64,000 nt of DNA from Zygnema cylindricum (GCA_037447655.1 JBBHKE010002948.1:601395-665394); one strand, 5' to 3'; positions 1-11,374 are shown, counted from the stretch's first letter. The notes: a model not told the origin generated them from the sequence alone. A program made the numbers and translations.

Positions 1-840
1 GTGGTTGATTACTGAAAGCACAAACAAGAGAAAGATGGTGAGATAGACCTTAACAAAAGGTGGAGGATTGGTAGAGGTACCAGCAAGCAGAGGCAGAGGG
101 AGAGAAAGAGAGAGACAGAAAGAGACAGGACAGCGAGAGGGAGGGAGAGAAGGTGAGAGGGAGGGAGGAGGGAGGAGGGAGGGGGGGAGAGAGAGGAGGG
201 AAGTATTCATGTATAGCCATCGAGCTGCCTTAGTTAATGCACTGATCCAGTATTCTGACACCATAAAGAGAATATCCCGTCTTCCAATATGCTGAGAGTA
301 CTCAAAGATCTTCACAATTCAGCAAACTCCTCTTCGTAGGTACTGCGATCCCACAGACAGGCCAACCTGATGAGGCGTCAATATCTCTTGGTGTCTCACA
401 AAATGGTGATATGTCAATTGAGCAGACTACCAACTGCTTTCCGGTCATCACTCTGTCTATTGGCAACCCCGTTTTTATAACGTTTGTGGAGGAAATGTGA
501 ATTTCTTCGCCAGCAATATTGATACTTTTTGGACTTGTTTCAATCTTGTCTCCTTAAAGATTTTCCTGTGGACATTCGTTTTTATTAATTTGCTGTCGGA
601 AAGATTTTTTTTTTTTCATTATTTCGTTTATCTCATCGTCAATGTGTATGGCGTCACCAAAACCTCTTCCGTCATAAGTCCACAACCAGCTAACCGAGAT
701 GGTACCCGGAAACTTCAATATGACCTTTAAGTCCATGGTTACACGTTTCGGTTTCAGCTTTCTGATTACTGAAACCTGCGAAAGTTCGGAACCCCAGTGG
801 CCCTGCAGTCCTGACACCTGGCGGGGGCCGGGGGGTACAG
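1..840. other. Upstream sequence with no exon recognised
   Basis: No exon could be supported here. About 84-205 is an almost pure purine tract on the + strand. The rest is AT-rich with no family motif in any frame. The exon starting at 841 enters with a split codon, so this stretch is best read as intron of the O-fucosyltransferase gene. The N-terminal exons would then lie left of the window. Confidence 0.5.
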
Positions 841-3800
841 CGACTTTGCCAGCATATACGATGTGAGGCACTTCATAGAGGCGCTGAAGGGAGATGTGGA
901 GGTGGTCAAGGCGGTACCAAAAGAAATCGCCTCAAAATATAGGCGTCAGGCACCGCCCTCACTCCACTCCCACTGCCCCTTGCCCTTTCCTGCTTTCTCC
1001 TCTCTCTCTCTTCTATCTCTAATCCATTTTAGCATCACAAAAACAGTTTACCTCTTGAATCAAACTATTCACTTCTGACTTTTTTTCAAAGTATTATCTC
1101 ACAAGCATGTTCCTTCCAGTCGTAGTCACTTTTCCACCTCGCGCCTGCACTCTCTCCCGACCTCTCTCCCTCCCCCCTTCCCCCCCTCCCCTCCCTCCCC
1201 CCTTCTCCCCCCTCTCTCCCCTGCTCTTCATATCTCTCTACCTCTCTGCCTCCCTCCCTCCCTCCTTTTCCCCCTCACTCTTCCCTTCTCCCTCCCCCTG
1301 CCCCCTCCTTCCCCGCGCTGTCTCCCTTTCCTTCTTCCTCTTCTCTCCCCCTCTCGCCCCCTCCCCCCCCTCTCATCCCTCTGCCACTCTCGCCCTCTCT
1401 CTCTCTCCCCCCTCTCTCTCTCCCTCGCCCTTTCTCCCTCCCTCCCTCCCTCCCTCTCTCCCTCCCTCCCTCTCTCCCTCCCGCCCTCTCAAACTTGTCC
1501 TTGCAGGTTATCAACCCTCCCCGGGATGCTCCCATCGAGTGGTACACTGGCCCAGCCCTGAAAGCCCTGCGGAAACACAAGCTCCTCTACCTCACTCCCT
1601 TCTCCCACCGAGTCACGGAGGACGTGGGAGACTCCCCCGAGGCCGCGGAATGGCAAAGACTGCGCTGTCGAGTCAATTTCCAAGCGCTGAGGTTCCAAGC
1701 AAATGTGGAAAGTGTGGCAAAATTAATCGTAGGTCGACTTCGAGAAGACGGTCCCTTTTTGGCGGTTCATCTTCGATTTGAAATGGACATGCTGGCGTAT
1801 GCTGGGTGAGGAAGAACAGGTGGGAGGAGGGCGAGTGGATGTGTGGGCATAGAGTGAGAGTGGAAGAGAAAGGATGAGGTATAAGAAAGAGAGGAGGAAG
1901 GATGGCAGGAGAAGACGAAATGAATAGATGGGTAATGGAAGTTAGAGATGAAGCAGATAGCAAACAGAGGGAGGCAGGATTCGTCGAAAGATAATGTAGG
2001 TAGGAAACAGAGGGAGAGCAGTAATATGGAAGTAACTGGTTTTGGTCATGTTTGGTTTTTTTAAATTTCATCAAAGTCATACTTTACAAAATGTTTTTGG
2101 TTGCTGGGAGATTTTTGCAGCTGTGTGGACATTTTCACCGAGGAGGAGAGGGCCATTCTAATGGATTATCGGAAATCTAATTTTGCTGAAAAACGATTGG
2201 ATTCGGCTGAAAGGCGACGAATGGGAAAGTGTCCTCTCACACCTGAGGAGGTGAGAATGGAGGTTGGGGAAAGGAAAGAGGCGAGGATGGAGGGAATGTG
2301 TGGACGATATCTTTGCTTCAAAGGGCAAAAACTCTATGATTGCAAATTCTTATTGCCCTCTTCCTTCCGCCAGACCTGGAGTTCAACTAATTTGTATTGT
2401 TTGACACTAATATCTGTAGATATGTAATCAAATTTGGAAACATGGAAAATCCAGTTTTGGATTTCGGAATTCGTGAATTTATTACATGGTAATGGATACT
2501 AATCACAAAAATGGGAGGCCTTCTCACAGGTGGGGCTTATCCTTCAAGCAATGGGATATCCAAACAACACTCGTATTTACCTCGCAGCGGGGGAGATTTT
2601 TGGAGGTGATCGTTTCATGGCTCCTCTGTATAAAATGTTTCCATTTCTTACAAACCGTTCTTCTGTAGCAAATTCTGATGAGCTTTCAGGCGTTAGTGTC
2701 GAGGGCCATGGATTACTGGGATCTGCTGTCGACTATGTCGTCTGTCTGAAGGTGTGACATCTTTGGTTGTGACATCCATATACTTTGATCTGTCACAGAA
2801 CACAACCTATTACTTAAAAAAGTAGGAAAGGGGAATGATGATGCAATGGTGTTTAACTCTTATTACCCTTGAATTATTTCAATATTGTTGAAGTGGCACC
2901 ACACTTTGAGTAAACTGCCAACCTTCATCGTTTAAAAATCTTAAAATTGTATTGACAACTGTAATTGAAGAAGCGATTTCACACGGACCTACATTAGTGC
3001 TGTTGATTCTAATTTGTTGCTCTTAAATAGGGATGAACATGGTAGTTTATCATCATTCATCACCTGTGGGGTGCACTATTTATGAATTATCTTTAATGAT
3101 TTTTTTTTGCTGTCAATTAAAGTTTGTTGAACATAACACATAAGTTATTGTAAAATGCACCTAGTTTGGAAAAACTTTAGCAAAAGCAAAGTGGATACAA
3201 GCTTACTAAAGTCACCACCACATTAGTACACCGCCGAATGTTGTTAGAGTTAATAACACTAATTCGGTCACGACTTCTTTTGGCTGAAAATCATAAAGTA
3301 GTGTTGACAATACTATTAAAGGTAGTGGACTCCTGCGGGGCGCCGTCCTCACATATTACTTATTGTAATTTGCTGCAATTAGTATTATATAACGCTAATA
3401 ACAATGGGTATTGTAGTGGTCAAAGATGTTATAATCTTGACCCCATATTACTTACAAATCGGTTATATTATGGAATATCAAATTTGATGGTCATGAAAGC
3501 TTCACTTGCATTGCCATCATTAACGTAAATGACCTTTATTGTCATCATCTTCTGATAAACATAGAGAGTTCAACTGCAGGCGGATATTTTTTTTCCGACT
3601 TACGATGGACCAAGTAATTTTGATAACAATGTGATGGGTCACCGTCTCTTCAATTCCTTTGGAGTTACTGTGAGACCCAACCGGAAGGCTTTGGCACGTG
3701 TGTTTGATCGTCGACAAAGGGGCCTTTTGGAACCAAAGGAATTCAATCGACAGGTGAATGTGATAATGAGAAACGAGTCTCGAGGGGGACCTCGACCACG

Positions 3801-4413
3801 ACAACCTCAAGAATCGTTTTACACGAATCCATGGCCAGAGTGTTTTTGTCAGGCAGAAGATAGGTGCGCAGCTAGTAAAGGAAGAGAACGGGAAGGAAAG
3901 TTAGGGGCATCAAGTGAAAATGAGGAAGGCAGGTCGAAGGAAAGAACAGAAGTGAGGTTTAAGGAAACAGAGGTGGAGGGATCTGATGACAGAGAAGAAG
4001 AACGATCGAAATCACTGGTGGAGAGTTTGAAGGAGAGAGAGGGAGAGAGATCGATTGGAAGAGAGGAAGAAAAACTGAATGAGAAAGAGGGAGCGAGATT
4101 TAACACAGGAGAGGAGGAGCGCTTGAAGAAAATTGCGACAGAGAAATTGGCTGGAAGTGAGAAAGAGAAGTTAACGGGGTTAGAGGAACAGAGATCGAAT
4201 AGAAGAGAGGAGGTGAAGTCGAATTTGAAAGAGAGGGAAGGGTTGTATGAAAAAGAGGAAGGGAGAACGAGGGGAATTGAGGAAGAAAGATTGAGTCGAA
4301 GAGATGAAGAGAGGTGGAAGGTAAGAGAGGAGAAGTTGAAAAAAAGAGAGGAGAGGTCGAAGAGACGGAAGAGGAAGGTCAAAAAGAGACGTCAAAAAGA
4401 GGAAGGAGATTGA
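841..4413 (+). CDS. Plant O-fucosyltransferase family protein, 5'-partial, five exons visible
   Basis: Likely a Golgi GDP-fucose-dependent O-fucosyltransferase of the plant GT106/DUF246-type family. Proposed exons: 841-949, 1507-1805, 2121-2250, 2530-2751, 3580-4413; all phases agree. Family landmarks in order: YDVRHFIEALKGDV (exon 1), PPRDAPIEWYTGPAL and the signature VHLRFEMDMLAYAGC (exon 2 into 3), KCPLTPEE (exon 3), GYPNNTRIYLAAGEIFGGD (exon 4), then PTYDGPSNFDNN, MGHRLF, RKALARVFD and the usual C-terminal FYTNPWPECFC (exon 5). The N-terminal membrane anchor and first catalytic exons are missing to the left. The first intron needs a GC donor (CAG/GC at 949-951) to keep phase. After the conserved end at about 3860 the frame stays open for some 170 further residues, almost all E, K, R, S and G, up to the TGA at 4411-4413. 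That tail is not part of the family; it may be coded repeat or a misread 3' end. Confidence 0.9.
1132..1492 (+). repeat. Intronic polypyrimidine tract (about 360 bp of C/T)
   Basis: Almost uninterrupted C and T on the sense strand, filling most of the first visible intron of the O-fucosyltransferase gene and running to the 3' splice site at 1506. Irregular CCCTCCCT and CTCTCCCC motifs. Long open frames over it are composition artefacts. Confidence 0.9.
3861..4410 (+). repeat. Purine-rich imperfect repeat coding a charged tail
   Basis: GA-rich stretch of about 550 bases with loosely repeated GAGAGGGAG and AGAAGAGGAAG motifs, inside the last exon of the fucosyltransferase. It reads as an E/K/R-rich polypeptide with no stop until 4411. 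Purines are on the sense strand, the reverse of the intron tracts of the same gene, which fits exonic rather than intronic sequence. No family homology is visible. Confidence 0.75.
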
Positions 4414-5140
4414 ATTGTACATCGGATTGATGGAGATGTGGGAATGTTGCAGAGAGACAATTTGTTTTCCACATGCCAATCAATAAGTGTCTTCTTACTT
4501 TATTTTCTACTGTTCTTTGTTGGTCAGAATTTCTCAGAGGGAGAGTCAATTTATGGAGGTTTTACTGAAAACAAATGTTGCGAAGTTTGCTTTGAGATTT
4601 TCAGGATTTTACAAAACATGCAAGTCAAGATGGGAACCCCAGGTTGACTTGTCTACTAACAGGCAATAAACCATCAGGCAGTTTTGAAGGTTAGTTTACA
4701 TTTTGGACTTTCCTGTAGAAAATAGGAAGCAAATTTTTACTTCTGTTCTCTTCAAGAGTGACATCGTCACCAGTTCTTAGGTTTACGACTGTAGAAAGCT
4801 AGCATATCGGTAGAGCGATAATTTTTTATTCTTGTGCGATGTCTCCTTGAACAAGATCAGGGTCTGTAGCAAGTAGTAAAAGGAAAATGCACAAAACAAT
4901 GTATTTCTTCCCAAGATAGATTTATGTGAAGTTGATGCTTCACAAGGCAAAATTTGCGAACGACAGATTGAGAAGGGACAATGGATTTTTGGTTTCCTGT
5001 GTTAATTATTTTGTTCTCGAAGCCTTTTTTGGCTGGTTTTCTACTTGACACAAACGTTCGTCACAATTATGATTGTAAGATCCAGTGAGGTGTCATGGAC
5101 CTAATCTCAAGGAAGAAATGCAGGACATCAGACTTTGGTG
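4414..5140. other. Intergenic, nothing recognised
   Basis: AT-rich sequence after the stop codon of the fucosyltransferase. No clear exon, repeat or poly(A) signal cluster that I would defend. Confidence 0.5.
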
Positions 5141-5766
5141 AAGCAGCCTAGCTTACACAGCTTCCACAGCTTTCTATATAGCTTACATAGCTTGAGAGCT
5201 TCTTCTCTTAAGTCTAATTCCTTCGAGCCGCTCTCCATACCAGTCAGCTTCGTCACATCCGATTGCTGGAGCCTATCAAGACTTTCCTTTTCGTGATTCA
5301 ACTTGAAAGTTTTTGTCCCAGCCGTTACAGATCATGTAAGCATTTTGTCTCTGGGAAGAAATAATGACATCATTTTTACATTGTTTTTCTTTTTCATAAC
5401 AAAGTTTTGACTTATAGTGACCCGCAGCTAACAACAATGGTGAATTTGAAGCAGAGCTTCCAGGCCATGGATCAGGATACAGCTGTACTAGATTACTAAT
5501 ACAGCTGTCCGTTGTTCTACATAGAAAGGACTGTAAAGACGCACGATCTACTAAGATTGTAATTCACGACCGGAACAAGACCCTCTGTCGGTCTCAGTTC
5601 CGCGGTAGAGAGAAAGGGAGAGGGAGAGAGGGCGGGAGAGGGAGAGGGAGAGGGAAAGGGGAAGGAAAGGGAAAGGGAGACGGAGAGGGAGAGGGAGGAG
5701 AAGGATGGTTGTGTACATTTTGAACCAAACGACAAAAACCGTTAGAAAGAATCCGTGGTGACATCA
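5141..5766 (-). repeat. Duplicated block, copy 1, with a coiled-coil exon remnant
   Basis: Nearly identical to 20682-21258, same orientation. The shared part begins at AAGCAGCCTAGCTT and runs through a purine tract (5590-5703, longer here) to a shared AAAGAATCCGTGGTG. On the minus strand it contains a charged segment (HEKESLDRLQQSDVTKLTG followed by KELDLREEALKL) ending near a GTAAGC donor-like site. This looks like an exon of a coiled-coil protein. Both copies are followed closely by a hAT element of the same family. The boundaries are sharp on the left and obscured by transposons on the right. Confidence 0.8.
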
Positions 5767-6033
5767 AAACGACAATGTAAAAATAAACGTTAGGATGTAA
5801 ATTGTAAATTTAGTACTGTAGTGTTGTGTATCGGTAGGGTTTTGCCGATATCCGATATGTCCCTTTTTTGGCTTATTGATAATCGATGTATTGGCACGAT
5901 ATATATGTACCGGTGTTATCGCGATGAGAAAACCGATAATCGTTTTGTATCGCGATGGCACCGGGATCTATATTTCGTATTGATATATCGATTTTCAATA
6001 AGCCAAAAAAAAGGACATGTCGGTTATCGGAAT

Positions 6034-6987
6034 CAGAGGTCGCAAAAGTCAAAATTTTACATAACCGAAACCGACCTTTTTTTTTTTTTCAAAATCTGAG
6101 TAACCGACGCCCGACCGGGTAATGTCACGCTCCAAAATTGTTAACCGTTAACCGACCGGCGTTTACGGAAATAAAAGTTAACCGAAACTCGATTTCTCGC
6201 GACTAACCGTGCCCGCCCGTAACCGAAAAAGTACAAAATTATCTAATGTACGACGTATGAACAAGCCAATAATTACGATTTGTCGCGTTCCCTTAAATTT
6301 GCGAAATGAATAGTGTTTACTAACGTGTCAGATTTGCGACGCTTTGTCGCGTTCCCTAAGATTTGCGAAATGAATAGTGTACTACACCATGAATCGTTAT
6401 TAGCCTTATGTACTCTATATCGGCACCCCAAAATTTTGACATTGATACCTTAAATAGAACAAATTACACTATTTAAGGACATGGACCATAATCTGCCACG
6501 TCTCCTGGCACTAAATTTGAATTAATGACGCTATTTTTTTCTTTACTCTAATAATTTCTATAGCGTAATAACGATTCGCGGTGTACCGTGTCAGATTTGC
6601 GACGCTTTGTCGCGTTCCCTAAGATTGCGAAATGAAGTGTTACTACCGTGTCAGATTTGCGACGCTTTGTCGCGTTCCCTAAGATTTGCGAAAAAAATAG
6701 TGTTACTACCGTGTCAGATTTGCGACGCAAATCATGATGTCACGTACTTCCACGATACCAAAGAGTACAAAGTACAATAATGTTGGATTGTATGGACAAT
6801 ACAAATTTTTCATTTTTTTTTTGGTTTTTTGGTTGACCGACTGTAACCGACCGTTTTTTTTTTCTGATGAATCAACCGACCGCAACCGCTCGGCCCTCAA
6901 AATTTGGCAACCGAATCCGTTCCAGATCCGGCCCGGGCGGTCGGTTAACGGTCGGTCACGGTTTCGGTTGACCGTTTGCGACCTCTG
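6034..6987. mobile_element. hAT-type element, family B copy 1 (TIR CAGAGGTCGCAAA), nested in family A copy 1
   Basis: Bounded by CAGAGGTCGCAAA and its inverse TTTGCGACCTCTG. An exact 8-bp target duplication ATCGGAAT (6026-6033 and 6988-6995) lies inside the family A element, so it inserted later. Subterminal regions are packed with ACCGACCG/CGGTCGGT repeats, typical of hAT subterminal binding sites. The middle has several diverged copies of a unit of about 60 bp (GTCAGATTTGCGACGCTTTG...), one of which is broken by the MITE at 6385-6583. No transposase is present. Confidence 0.9.
6385..6583 (-). mobile_element. Tc1/mariner-like MITE (199 bp, TA target duplication)
   Basis: Terminal inverted repeats CACCATGAATCGTTATTA and its imperfect inverse TAATAACGATTCGCGGTG, flanked by TA on both sides (6383-6384, 6584-6585). 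It lies inside a 60-bp tandem unit of the hAT family B element. Neighbouring units show the uninterrupted site TACTACCGTGTCAG, so removal of element plus one TA restores the unit. It is the reverse-orientation counterpart of the 199-bp element at 25689-25887, with the same length and interior. Confidence 0.88.
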
Positions 6988-7368
6988 ATCGGAATAACCT
7001 TACCGATACACAAGACTATAAAACTGACTCATCATACCTCGGAGTGTATGACTCGTGCCTGAACGAAGCCTTGACGCAGATTTGTATGACGTGTCGAGCA
7101 AACCGACGTTTCGGGCTCATTTTTCTTTTTCCAAAAACCGTGGAAAGTATCCTTTCTGACCGTTCTCCAAGTTGGCTTCAGACTCAAACTTCCAAACCTT
7201 TCAAACCTCAAGTCATCGTTCCTCGGATCTTATGACTTGTGGCCAAATGAAGCCGCTGAGGCAAAAATTGTATGACGTGGCGAGCATACAGAGGTTCCCG
7301 TCGGTAGTCGGGCAGCAGTGAAAAACAGTTCCTAACCGTTTGGTTCTATTGAGCAAACGGTCAGTTTC

Positions 7369-7766
7369 TAGTGTTGGGTATCGAGGACCTTTTGCCGATA
7401 TTCGATATATATCGAATTTCAGGTACCCGATAATCGATATATCGCTTCGATATATCGAAAACCAAATTATCGCGATATATCGCCGATATATCGAGGCATT
7501 AATTTTATTTTTTTTTTCCCAATTTTTTTTTTCAACCCCCCCCCCCCCCCCCCCCCCCCCCCCGCCCCCGGGGGGGGGGGGTTAACCGTACGATTTTCCG
7601 TACGCTTTTCCGTACTTGGTCTGTACGGACACCTAGTTTTTGCGATATACATCGCGATAATTTATGTTGGTCCCGCTACGAAATATGGAGGAATCTGCTC
7701 GATCGATATTCGATATATCGAATATCGAAATTATCGCGATATGAATTTACCCGATACCCAACACTA
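7369..7766. mobile_element. hAT-type element, family A copy 2 (398 bp)
   Basis: Ends TAGTGTTGGGTATCGA and TACCCAACACTA inverted. Flanks TCAGTTTC (7361-7368) and TCAATTTC (7767-7774) are an 8-bp target duplication with one mismatch. The interior is rich in CGATATATCG palindromes and contains a long homopolymeric C/G segment at 7536-7580. Non-autonomous. Confidence 0.88.
7536..7580. repeat. Poly-C run followed by poly-G run
   Basis: About 28 C, then GCCCCC, then about 11 G. It is self-complementary and lies inside the hAT family A copy 2. Length is likely unstable and may be an assembly artefact. Confidence 0.8.
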
Positions 7767-7982
7767 TCAATTTCAACGCTCCTGAGAGTTTCATACGATT
7801 CTAAATTTCTAACGACATTCCTGGACATCCGTTCATACGTCGAAATGAAATAACTACTGTAGTTTAGAGCGTCTTATCCAACGACATTCCCTGAAATTCG
7901 TTCTACCGTTGACTTAAAGTAATTACTCCAGAGCGTTTTATCCAACGGCATCCTGAAATCGGTTAAGCCTTCGATTCTAATT

Positions 7983-9993
7983 GGGAATTGAAAATGGCAG
8001 TGACTGTTTTGGTTGCGGACAGTCACTTATGTCATTTTGTCAAAAAACGTTCGTTTGAAGTACACAGGTACAAATAAAACACCGTTGAGTACAAATTTGA
8101 CGGTCAATCTGTTGAACAACTTTGACTTTGAAAATATTTTTCAACCGCTTAAAATTATGCCGCGCTTGCGAATGTCGACCGTCATAATAAATTTAGCAAT
8201 TCACACGGCCGGCGAACGTTTACGGTAACAAAAATGCGGCAACCACATGTAAATAAAAAGTGTTGCAGACAGTCACTTTTTGTCGTTATGTGAGCTCCAC
8301 GGTGAGAGAACTTAGTCGCAAAATTGAAATTTAATCGTGTAATCGTTACATTGAACTTAGACGCATAGTGAAACGAAACAATTTTAAACTGAAGTACTAT
8401 AAGTTTCGTACAAAAATATTATAACGCACGAAACGAAATAAAATCGAGCCCCACTATATACGAATCAACGGTCTTACATCGACAGCGAAATGTTAGGATA
8501 TTGGGCGAATCGCCTTCGGCCGAAATCGCGCTGCCAAATGTTTTGTTCGGTTCGCATCAGACCCTCAGTCAGAGGTCGCAAAAGTCAAAAAAAATCATAC
8601 CCGAAACCGACCGTTTTTTTTTTTCAAAATCTGAGTAACCGACGCCCGACCGAGTTTTGTCACGCTCCAAAATTGTTAACCGTTAACCGACCGTCGTTTA
8701 CGAAAAAAAAAAATTAACCGAATCTTGATTTTTCGTGACTAACCGTGCCCGCCCGTAACCGAAAAAGTACAAAATTAATCAATGTACGACGGAATAAGCC
8801 AATAATTACGATTTGTCGCGTTCCTTAAGATTTGCGAAATGAATAGTGTTACTACCGTGTCAGATTTGCGACGCTTTGTCGCGTTCCCTATGATTTGCGA
8901 AATGAATAGTGTACTACTGTGTCAGATTTGCGACGCTTTGTCGCGTTGCCTAAGATTTGCGAAATGAATATTGTACTACCGTCTCAGATTTGAGACGCTT
9001 TGTCGCTTTCCCTAAGATTTTCGAAATGAATAGTGTTCTATTGTGTCAGATTTGCGACGCTTTGTCGCGTTCCCTTTGATTTGCGAAATAAATAGCTTAC
9101 TACAGTACCGTGTCAGATTTGCGACGCTAATCATGATGCCACGTACTTCCACGATACCAAAAGTACAAAGAACAATAATGTTGGAAAAAAAAAGTACAAA
9201 ATTTTCATTTTTTTTGGTTTTTTGTTTGACCGACCGTAACTGACCGTTTTTTCTTTTCCTGTTGAGTCAACCGACCGTAACCGCCCGACCCCCAAAAATT
9301 GGCAACCGAATCCGTTCCGGGTCCGGCGCGGGTGGTCGGTTAACGGTCGGTCACGGTTTCGGTTGACCGTTTGCGACCTCTGCCCTCAGTTATGTGTTGT
9401 TTCATTCGATACTGTAATTTTGTGTCGGTTCGGTTTGGTGCGAGCGCCTTGCGGTTTTCATTTGTACAAATCGCACGCTTGTCGATTTCGAAGAAATGTT
9501 GGTTCGCGAAGCGTGACGCGATTATTTCGTCCGCGGAAATATTTTATGTGTACGACGAACCGGCAATATTTCCGTACGAGACTTCAGTTTCAAGAGGTTT
9601 CGTTTCACTTTGCGTCTAAGTTCAATGTAACGATTACACGATTAAATTTCAATTTTGCGGCTAAGTGCTCTCACCGTAGAGCTCACATAACGACAAAAAG
9701 TGACTGTCTGCAACACTTTTTATGTACATGTGGTTGCCGCAGTTTTGTTACCGTAAACGTTCGCCGGCCGTGTGAATTGCTAAATTTATTATGACGGTCG
9801 ACGTTCGCAAGCGCGGCATAATTTTAAGCGGTTGAAAAATATTTTCAAAGTCAAAGTTGTTCAACCGATTGACCGTCAAATTTGTACTCAACGGTGCTTT
9901 ATTTGTACCTGTGTACTTCAAACGTACGTTTTTTGACAAAATGACGTAAGTGACTGTCCGCAACCAAAACAGTCACTGTCATTATCAATTCCC
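7983..9993. mobile_element. Long-inverted-repeat DNA element (2.0 kb), interrupted by a hAT
   Basis: Two arms of roughly 480-500 bp face each other: 7983-~8460 and ~9480-9993. They match over most of their length (for example GTGACTGTTTTGGTTGCGG left and CCGCAACCAAAACAGTCAC right). Outer ends GGGAATTG and CAATTCCC are flanked by TTCTAATT on both sides (7975-7982 and 9994-10001), an 8-bp target duplication. Long arms resemble foldback or Mutator-type non-autonomous elements; an 8-bp rather than 9-bp duplication leaves the superfamily open. The two similar short frames in the arms are mirror images, not genes. A hAT element sits in the centre. Confidence 0.85.
8570..9382. mobile_element. hAT-type element, family B copy 2 (813 bp)
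   Basis: Starts CAGAGGTCGCAAAAGTC and ends GACCGTTTGCGACCTCTG, with an exact 8-bp target duplication CCCTCAGT (8562-8569 and 9383-9390). It is nested in the long-inverted-repeat element. It carries about five tandem copies of the TTTGCGACGCTTTGTCGCG-containing unit of about 60 bp (8795-9125) and CGGTCGGT-type subterminal repeats. No coding capacity. Confidence 0.92.
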
Positions 9994-10219
9994 TTCTAAT
10001 TAACCGCCTTAGAGGATGTCATCCGGTTTTAACGGCATTCCTTGAAATCCGTTTAGCCCTGCGGCTGCATAGTTTCAAATTGGAAGCAATTTGCTTCAAT
10101 CTGTTTCATTCTCTACCTTTCTGGCATAGGAAGGATTGAAGGAAAATAAGAAAACAGTGCATCTCTCCTCGTACTCTGGCATTTTTATAAAATGAAATAA
10201 ATTCAGAAACACTACTTGC

Positions 10220-10903
10220 TTGACAAAGTACTGGAGCCTTGTTAAACTAACAATGGACATGGAAAGGAATTTCTGTGGAGAAATAAGCAAGCAGACAGTA
10301 AGCAAAACAAGAGAGTTTAGTGAAGGGCAAGAAGCCATTGCTAATAGGCACGAAAATGGCCACGAGGATTGCTTAGATTCTCTTTATGTTCCAGAAGGAC
10401 TCAAAAAACGTCGTTCAGACGAAGATTTTAACAAAAAGAAGCCTGAGTATACTATCCTCGCTTACTAAAACCCTGAGCTTGTCACTTCCTGGAGGCGCCA
10501 TGGTGAGTCAAATAAATGTAACATCAATTAGAGAAGGTTCATGAAAAGATTTTTGAAAATATTATTGAGAAGATTTCTGAAAAGATTTTTGAAAGAAACT
10601 GTGCAACTCTTTTGTGAATGGCAGCAGGATTTGCATGTTGATGTTTATTGCATTCTGATATCGCTGTTTTTTTTATTATTGTATTTTGACGTTATCGTAT
10701 TACGATATTATTGTATTACGTTATTGTTGTATTATTACTTTTCCATTGTTTGATGTTTATTACTTTATGCAAATACAACTCCATACTCGACTAAAGCGGA
10801 AAAAATAGGCAAGAAGGTATCTGCTACAGAAGGAAGCAAAGGAAGGTTTATTGAGAGAAGCACGGGAATTTCTTGAAGATTCACCTAAGAAAGAACCATA
10901 ACT
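10220..10903 (+). pseudogene. Possible two-exon gene remnant, unrecognised
   Basis: A charged frame (YVPEGLKKRRSDEDFNKKKP) runs to a TAA near 10468 and is followed by more coding-like sequence up to a good donor, CCATG/GTGAGT at 10502. A second exon-like piece follows an AATAG acceptor near 10809 and reads ARRYLLQKEAKEGLLREAR to a TAA near 10903. One alternative is that ATG at 10500-10502 is the true start, joined in phase to this second piece to give about 32 residues. I do not recognise the protein. Confidence 0.25.
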
Positions 10904-11374
10904 GTCATGCTAGTTGTGTTTCCGAAGGAAGTGTGTTTGCAAATGAAGTCGTGTTTTCTCCTATTTCCTTCCTCTTGCTTTTTTGATGACTTTTGTCTGA
11001 TGTTTTTCTCTCCCTTGTTTTCGGTAATGTAGGCTAGCCATTTGCTTTTGGAAGAGCCAATCAGACTGGCTTCTATTTTGAAAACTTCGAGTCCGGTGAA
11101 CTTCCATAACTTTTTTCTTCTCGTATAGTTTTTGCGTGAACTTTATACGTCTGTGTGCAAGGCAGTCAGACATGAATTAAATATGTATTAACATGGTTTA
11201 AGGATTCACTTTTTAATTTTCTTGAAGTTATCTCGAAGGTATCCCTTCCTTCGAAATGAGGGATTGCGTATGAGAGATAATGTTAATGGTTTTATAGACT
11301 AGACGCACGTGTGAGTAAATGTTGATGGAAAGCAACAATCCTTGGGTTGCCTTGTTTTGTAAAAACGAGCATCG

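Larger units (their letters stand above)
5819..7018. mobile_element. hAT-type element, family A copy 1 (TIR TAGTGTTGTGTATCGG), interrupted
   Basis: Starts TAGTGTTGTGTATCGG and ends with the inverted form CCGATACACAAGACTA. Flanks are TAGTACTG on the left and TAAAACTG on the right, a 6/8 match consistent with an old 8-bp hAT target duplication. The sub-ends are rich in CGATA/TATCG. The interior is interrupted by a complete family B element (6034-6987). No transposase frame remains, so it is non-autonomous. Confidence 0.8.

Noticed and set aside
1107-1781. 224-residue P/S/L-rich open frame
   Set aside because: It runs through the intronic polypyrimidine tract and overlaps the true exon in another frame.
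8013-9963. Two similar 71-residue frames on opposite strands
   Set aside because: They are the same sequence in the two arms of an inverted-repeat transposon.
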